From an uncultured Acidimicrobiaceae bacterium (lineage in GTDB: Bacteria; Actinomycetota; Acidimicrobiia; Spongiisociales; UBA5794), in contig CAMYMC010000019.1 in assembly GCA_947259365.1 (NCBI GenBank), forward strand, positions 1-64,000: a DNA stretch of 64,000 nucleotides, written 5' to 3'. The stretch's first letter is position 1. Every line of letters starts with the position of its first letter. Under the pieces are notes generated by a model that saw only the letters and a program-made list of their open reading frames with translations, ran no database searches and was not told the origin of the DNA. The position numbers and the translations under genes were made by a program. Positions 62,649-64,000 of this stretch are shown in pieces.

Positions 62649-63457
62649 TGCGCCGATGCGCTCACCTTCATCTTCTCCAGCCGTTGCTGGGCCAACAGCG
62701 CCGCACCGTAGGCGCCGGCGTAGGCGCCGAGTCCGTCCGGCGGGACGAGGAACGGCGACCCCAGGATCTCCTCGAGCTGCTGGGACAGCAGCTTCACTGT
62801 CGCCAGACCGCCGGTGAGGGCGAAGGGCGGCTCCGCCTTCACCCGTTTCACGAGCTGCGCGGCCCGGTCGGTGAGGGCGATGACGGCCCCGGCGCAGACG
62901 TCCTCGATGCTGCGGTCGGCGGCGAGATGGTTGATGATCTCCGACTCGGCGAAGACCGTGCAGACGCTCGACACCGTTACCGGGTCGGTCGCCGCTTCCG
63001 ACAGCGGGGCGATGTCGGTGACGTCGTATCCGAGGTATTTCACCGTCTTCTGGAGGAACGCCCCGGCCCCGGCGGCGCACTTGTCGTTGAGGCGGAACCC
63101 GAGCACCCGCCCGTTCTCGTCCATGCGCAGCGCCTTCACCGTCTGCCCGCCGGCGTCGAGGACGGTGCGGACCTCGGGGAGCCAGCGATGGGTGGCGACG
63201 GCGTGGCAGGTGAGCTCGGTGATCGACAGGTCGCTGATCTCCGCCGCGTAGCGGCCGAATCCGGTCGACGCGATGTACTCGAGCTCGTCGCGGTCGACGC
63301 CTGAGCCATCGAGCGCGGCGACGAGGCCCTTCTCGGCCGCCTTGGCGAAGTGGAACCCGGTCGGGCCCATCGACTTGCCCTTGATGTCGCCGTCGCCGTC
63401 GACAATGACGACCTTCGTGTAGCTCGACCCGAGATCGATGCCTGCGGTGAACGTCAT
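62645..63457 (-). CDS. BcrA/BadF/HgdC-type ATPase (acyl-CoA reductase/dehydratase activase)
   Basis: 270 residues of the ASKHA ATPase family that drives electrons into benzoyl-CoA reductase or 2-hydroxyacyl-CoA dehydratases. The phosphate loop GIDLGSSYTKVVIVDGDG is at residue 6, the cluster cysteine motif NDKCAAGAGAFLQ near 127 and a second Cys in SSVCTVFAESEII near 165. DAGGQTVKALRMDENGRV near 101 and FALTGGLATVKL near 211 complete the site. Two such cysteines bridge one [4Fe-4S] cluster in the dimer. It is paired with a second, similar subunit upstream, as in BcrA/BcrD. Confidence 0.85.
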   Translation of the reverse strand: MTFTAGIDLGSSYTKVVIVDGDGDIKGKSMGPTGFHFAKAAEKGLVAALDGSGVDRDELEYIASTGFGRYAAEISDLSITELTCHAVATHRWLPEVRTVLDAGGQTVKALRMDENGRVLGFRLNDKCAAGAGAFLQKTVKYLGYDVTDIAPLSEAATDPVTVSSVCTVFAESEIINHLAADRSIEDVCAGAVIALTDRAAQLVKRVKAEPPFALTGGLATVKLLSQQLEEILGSPFLVPPDGLGAYAGAYGAALLAQQRLEKMKVSASAQ

Positions 63458-64000
63458 GCCGGTGCCCCCCTTTCTGCGAACGCCCCGGTCCGGACCTGAT
63501 CGAGCGCGTAGAGCGCGGCGCCGATCGCTCCGCAGTAGTGCGATTCCTCACTCGTGTTGACCTGTACGCCGGCCATCTCCGAGATGAGCTCGACCATCGC
63601 CGAGTTCCTCGTCACCCCTCCGGTGAAGGTCACCTCCGGCTCGATGCCGGCTCGCCGCAGCAGCGACATCGAGCGCGACGCGATAGCGACGTGCACGCCC
63701 ATGACGACGTCCTCGATCCGTCGCCCCTTGGCGAGCCATCCCAGGATCTCCGACTCGGCGAAGACCGTGCACGTCGTCGTCATCTTCACCGGGTTCTTCG
63801 CGGTCTGGGCGAGCGGGCCCAGCTCACCGAGCGGCATCTCGAGGGCGTCGGAGGCGGCGCCGAGGAACCGTCCCGTTCCCGCCGCGCACTTGTCGTTCAT
63901 GTTGAAGTCGATGACCTGGCCGTCGGTGCCGACCTTGATCGCCTTCGTGTCCTGACCACCGATGTCGAGGACGCTCCTCGTGTTCGGGAACAGATGGACT
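63454..64000 (-). CDS. Second BcrD/BadG-type ATPase subunit, N-terminus outside the window
   Basis: The last 181 residues are present. SVLDIGGQDTKAIKVG is near the visible start, then MNDKCAAGTGRFLGAA with the cluster cysteine, TTTCTVFAESEILGWLAKG with the second cysteine and VTFTGGVTRNSAMVELI. It is a clear paralogue of the downstream subunit but not a duplicate copy. A pair of different ATPase chains is the mark of class I benzoyl-CoA reductases, while dehydratase activases are usually single. The stop overlaps the next gene as ATGA. The N-terminal third lies past the right edge. Confidence 0.85.
   Translation of the reverse strand, partial: VHLFPNTRSVLDIGGQDTKAIKVGTDGQVIDFNMNDKCAAGTGRFLGAASDALEMPLGELGPLAQTAKNPVKMTTTCTVFAESEILGWLAKGRRIEDVVMGVHVAIASRSMSLLRRAGIEPEVTFTGGVTRNSAMVELISEMAGVQVNTSEESHYCGAIGAALYALDQVRTGAFAERGAPA

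Overview
The window is a high-GC, densely coded bacterial chromosome segment whose habits point to an actinobacterium. These include many GTG/TTG starts, leaderless genes behind TANNNT -10 boxes, a DivIVA-headed giant coiled-coil protein, an ECF-like sigma region joined to a membrane sensor, and a Glu-Asp-Phe tRNA cluster. The sequence gives no finer placement. Both edges cut genes: a probable moaA tail on the left and an acyl-CoA reductase/dehydratase ATPase subunit on the right. No stretch over 300 bases lacks a gene or RNA.

Layout. 1-9.6 kb: probable moaA end, an unknown membrane-anchored protein, a methyltransferase-like gene, a stand-alone Nfu N-terminal domain, then hydantoinase/oxoprolinase-type A and B subunits and the three glycolate oxidase subunits (D, E, F), and a frameshifted small zinc-ribbon gene. 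9.7-20.3 kb: an acetyltransferase, a membrane protein joining an ECF-sigma-like head to an Asp-box propeller, a fused alpha-ketoacid dehydrogenase E1 with Leu/Val dehydrogenase (branched-chain amino acid oxidation), and a penicillin-binding protein fused to a PQQ-type propeller. 20.3-23.7 kb: a duplicated-domain protein, three tRNAs, a TolB-like lipoprotein and an esterase. 23.7-32 kb: central carbon genes (acetyl-CoA synthetase, glycerol-3-phosphate dehydrogenase, phosphohexomutase, class I aldolase, PEP carboxykinase), then the 1.2-thousand-residue DivIVA-type coiled coil.

35.7-54.9 kb is an inositol/cyclitol catabolic island. It holds IolB, a sugar-type ABC transporter (ATPase, permease, lipoprotein binder), and a long plus-strand operon with IolG, IolE, a SMP-30 lactonase, two D-2-hydroxyacid dehydrogenases, a second Gfo/Idh/MocA dehydrogenase, a HpcH/HpaI aldolase, IolD, a short-chain dehydrogenase, IolC and a LacD-like aldolase. 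A LacI-family regulator closes the island. Four copies of TGGAACGYTCCA lie at the divergent transporter/operon promoters, at an internal promoter and in front of the regulator, so the island appears to be one LacI regulon.

54.9-58.5 kb carries fused sulfate adenylyltransferase/APS kinase behind a leaderless short reading frame, a CysQ-like phosphatase and two DUF4388 paralogues. The second paralogue converges on and overlaps a TetR gene across a six-copy 15-bp repeat. From 59.1 kb to the right edge a minus-strand operon holds TetR, a BadH-like dehydrogenase, two CoA-transferase subunits, a 33-residue CxxC frame and two BcrA/BcrD-type ATPase subunits. This suggests an ATP-driven acyl-CoA reductase or dehydratase system whose catalytic subunits lie outside the window.
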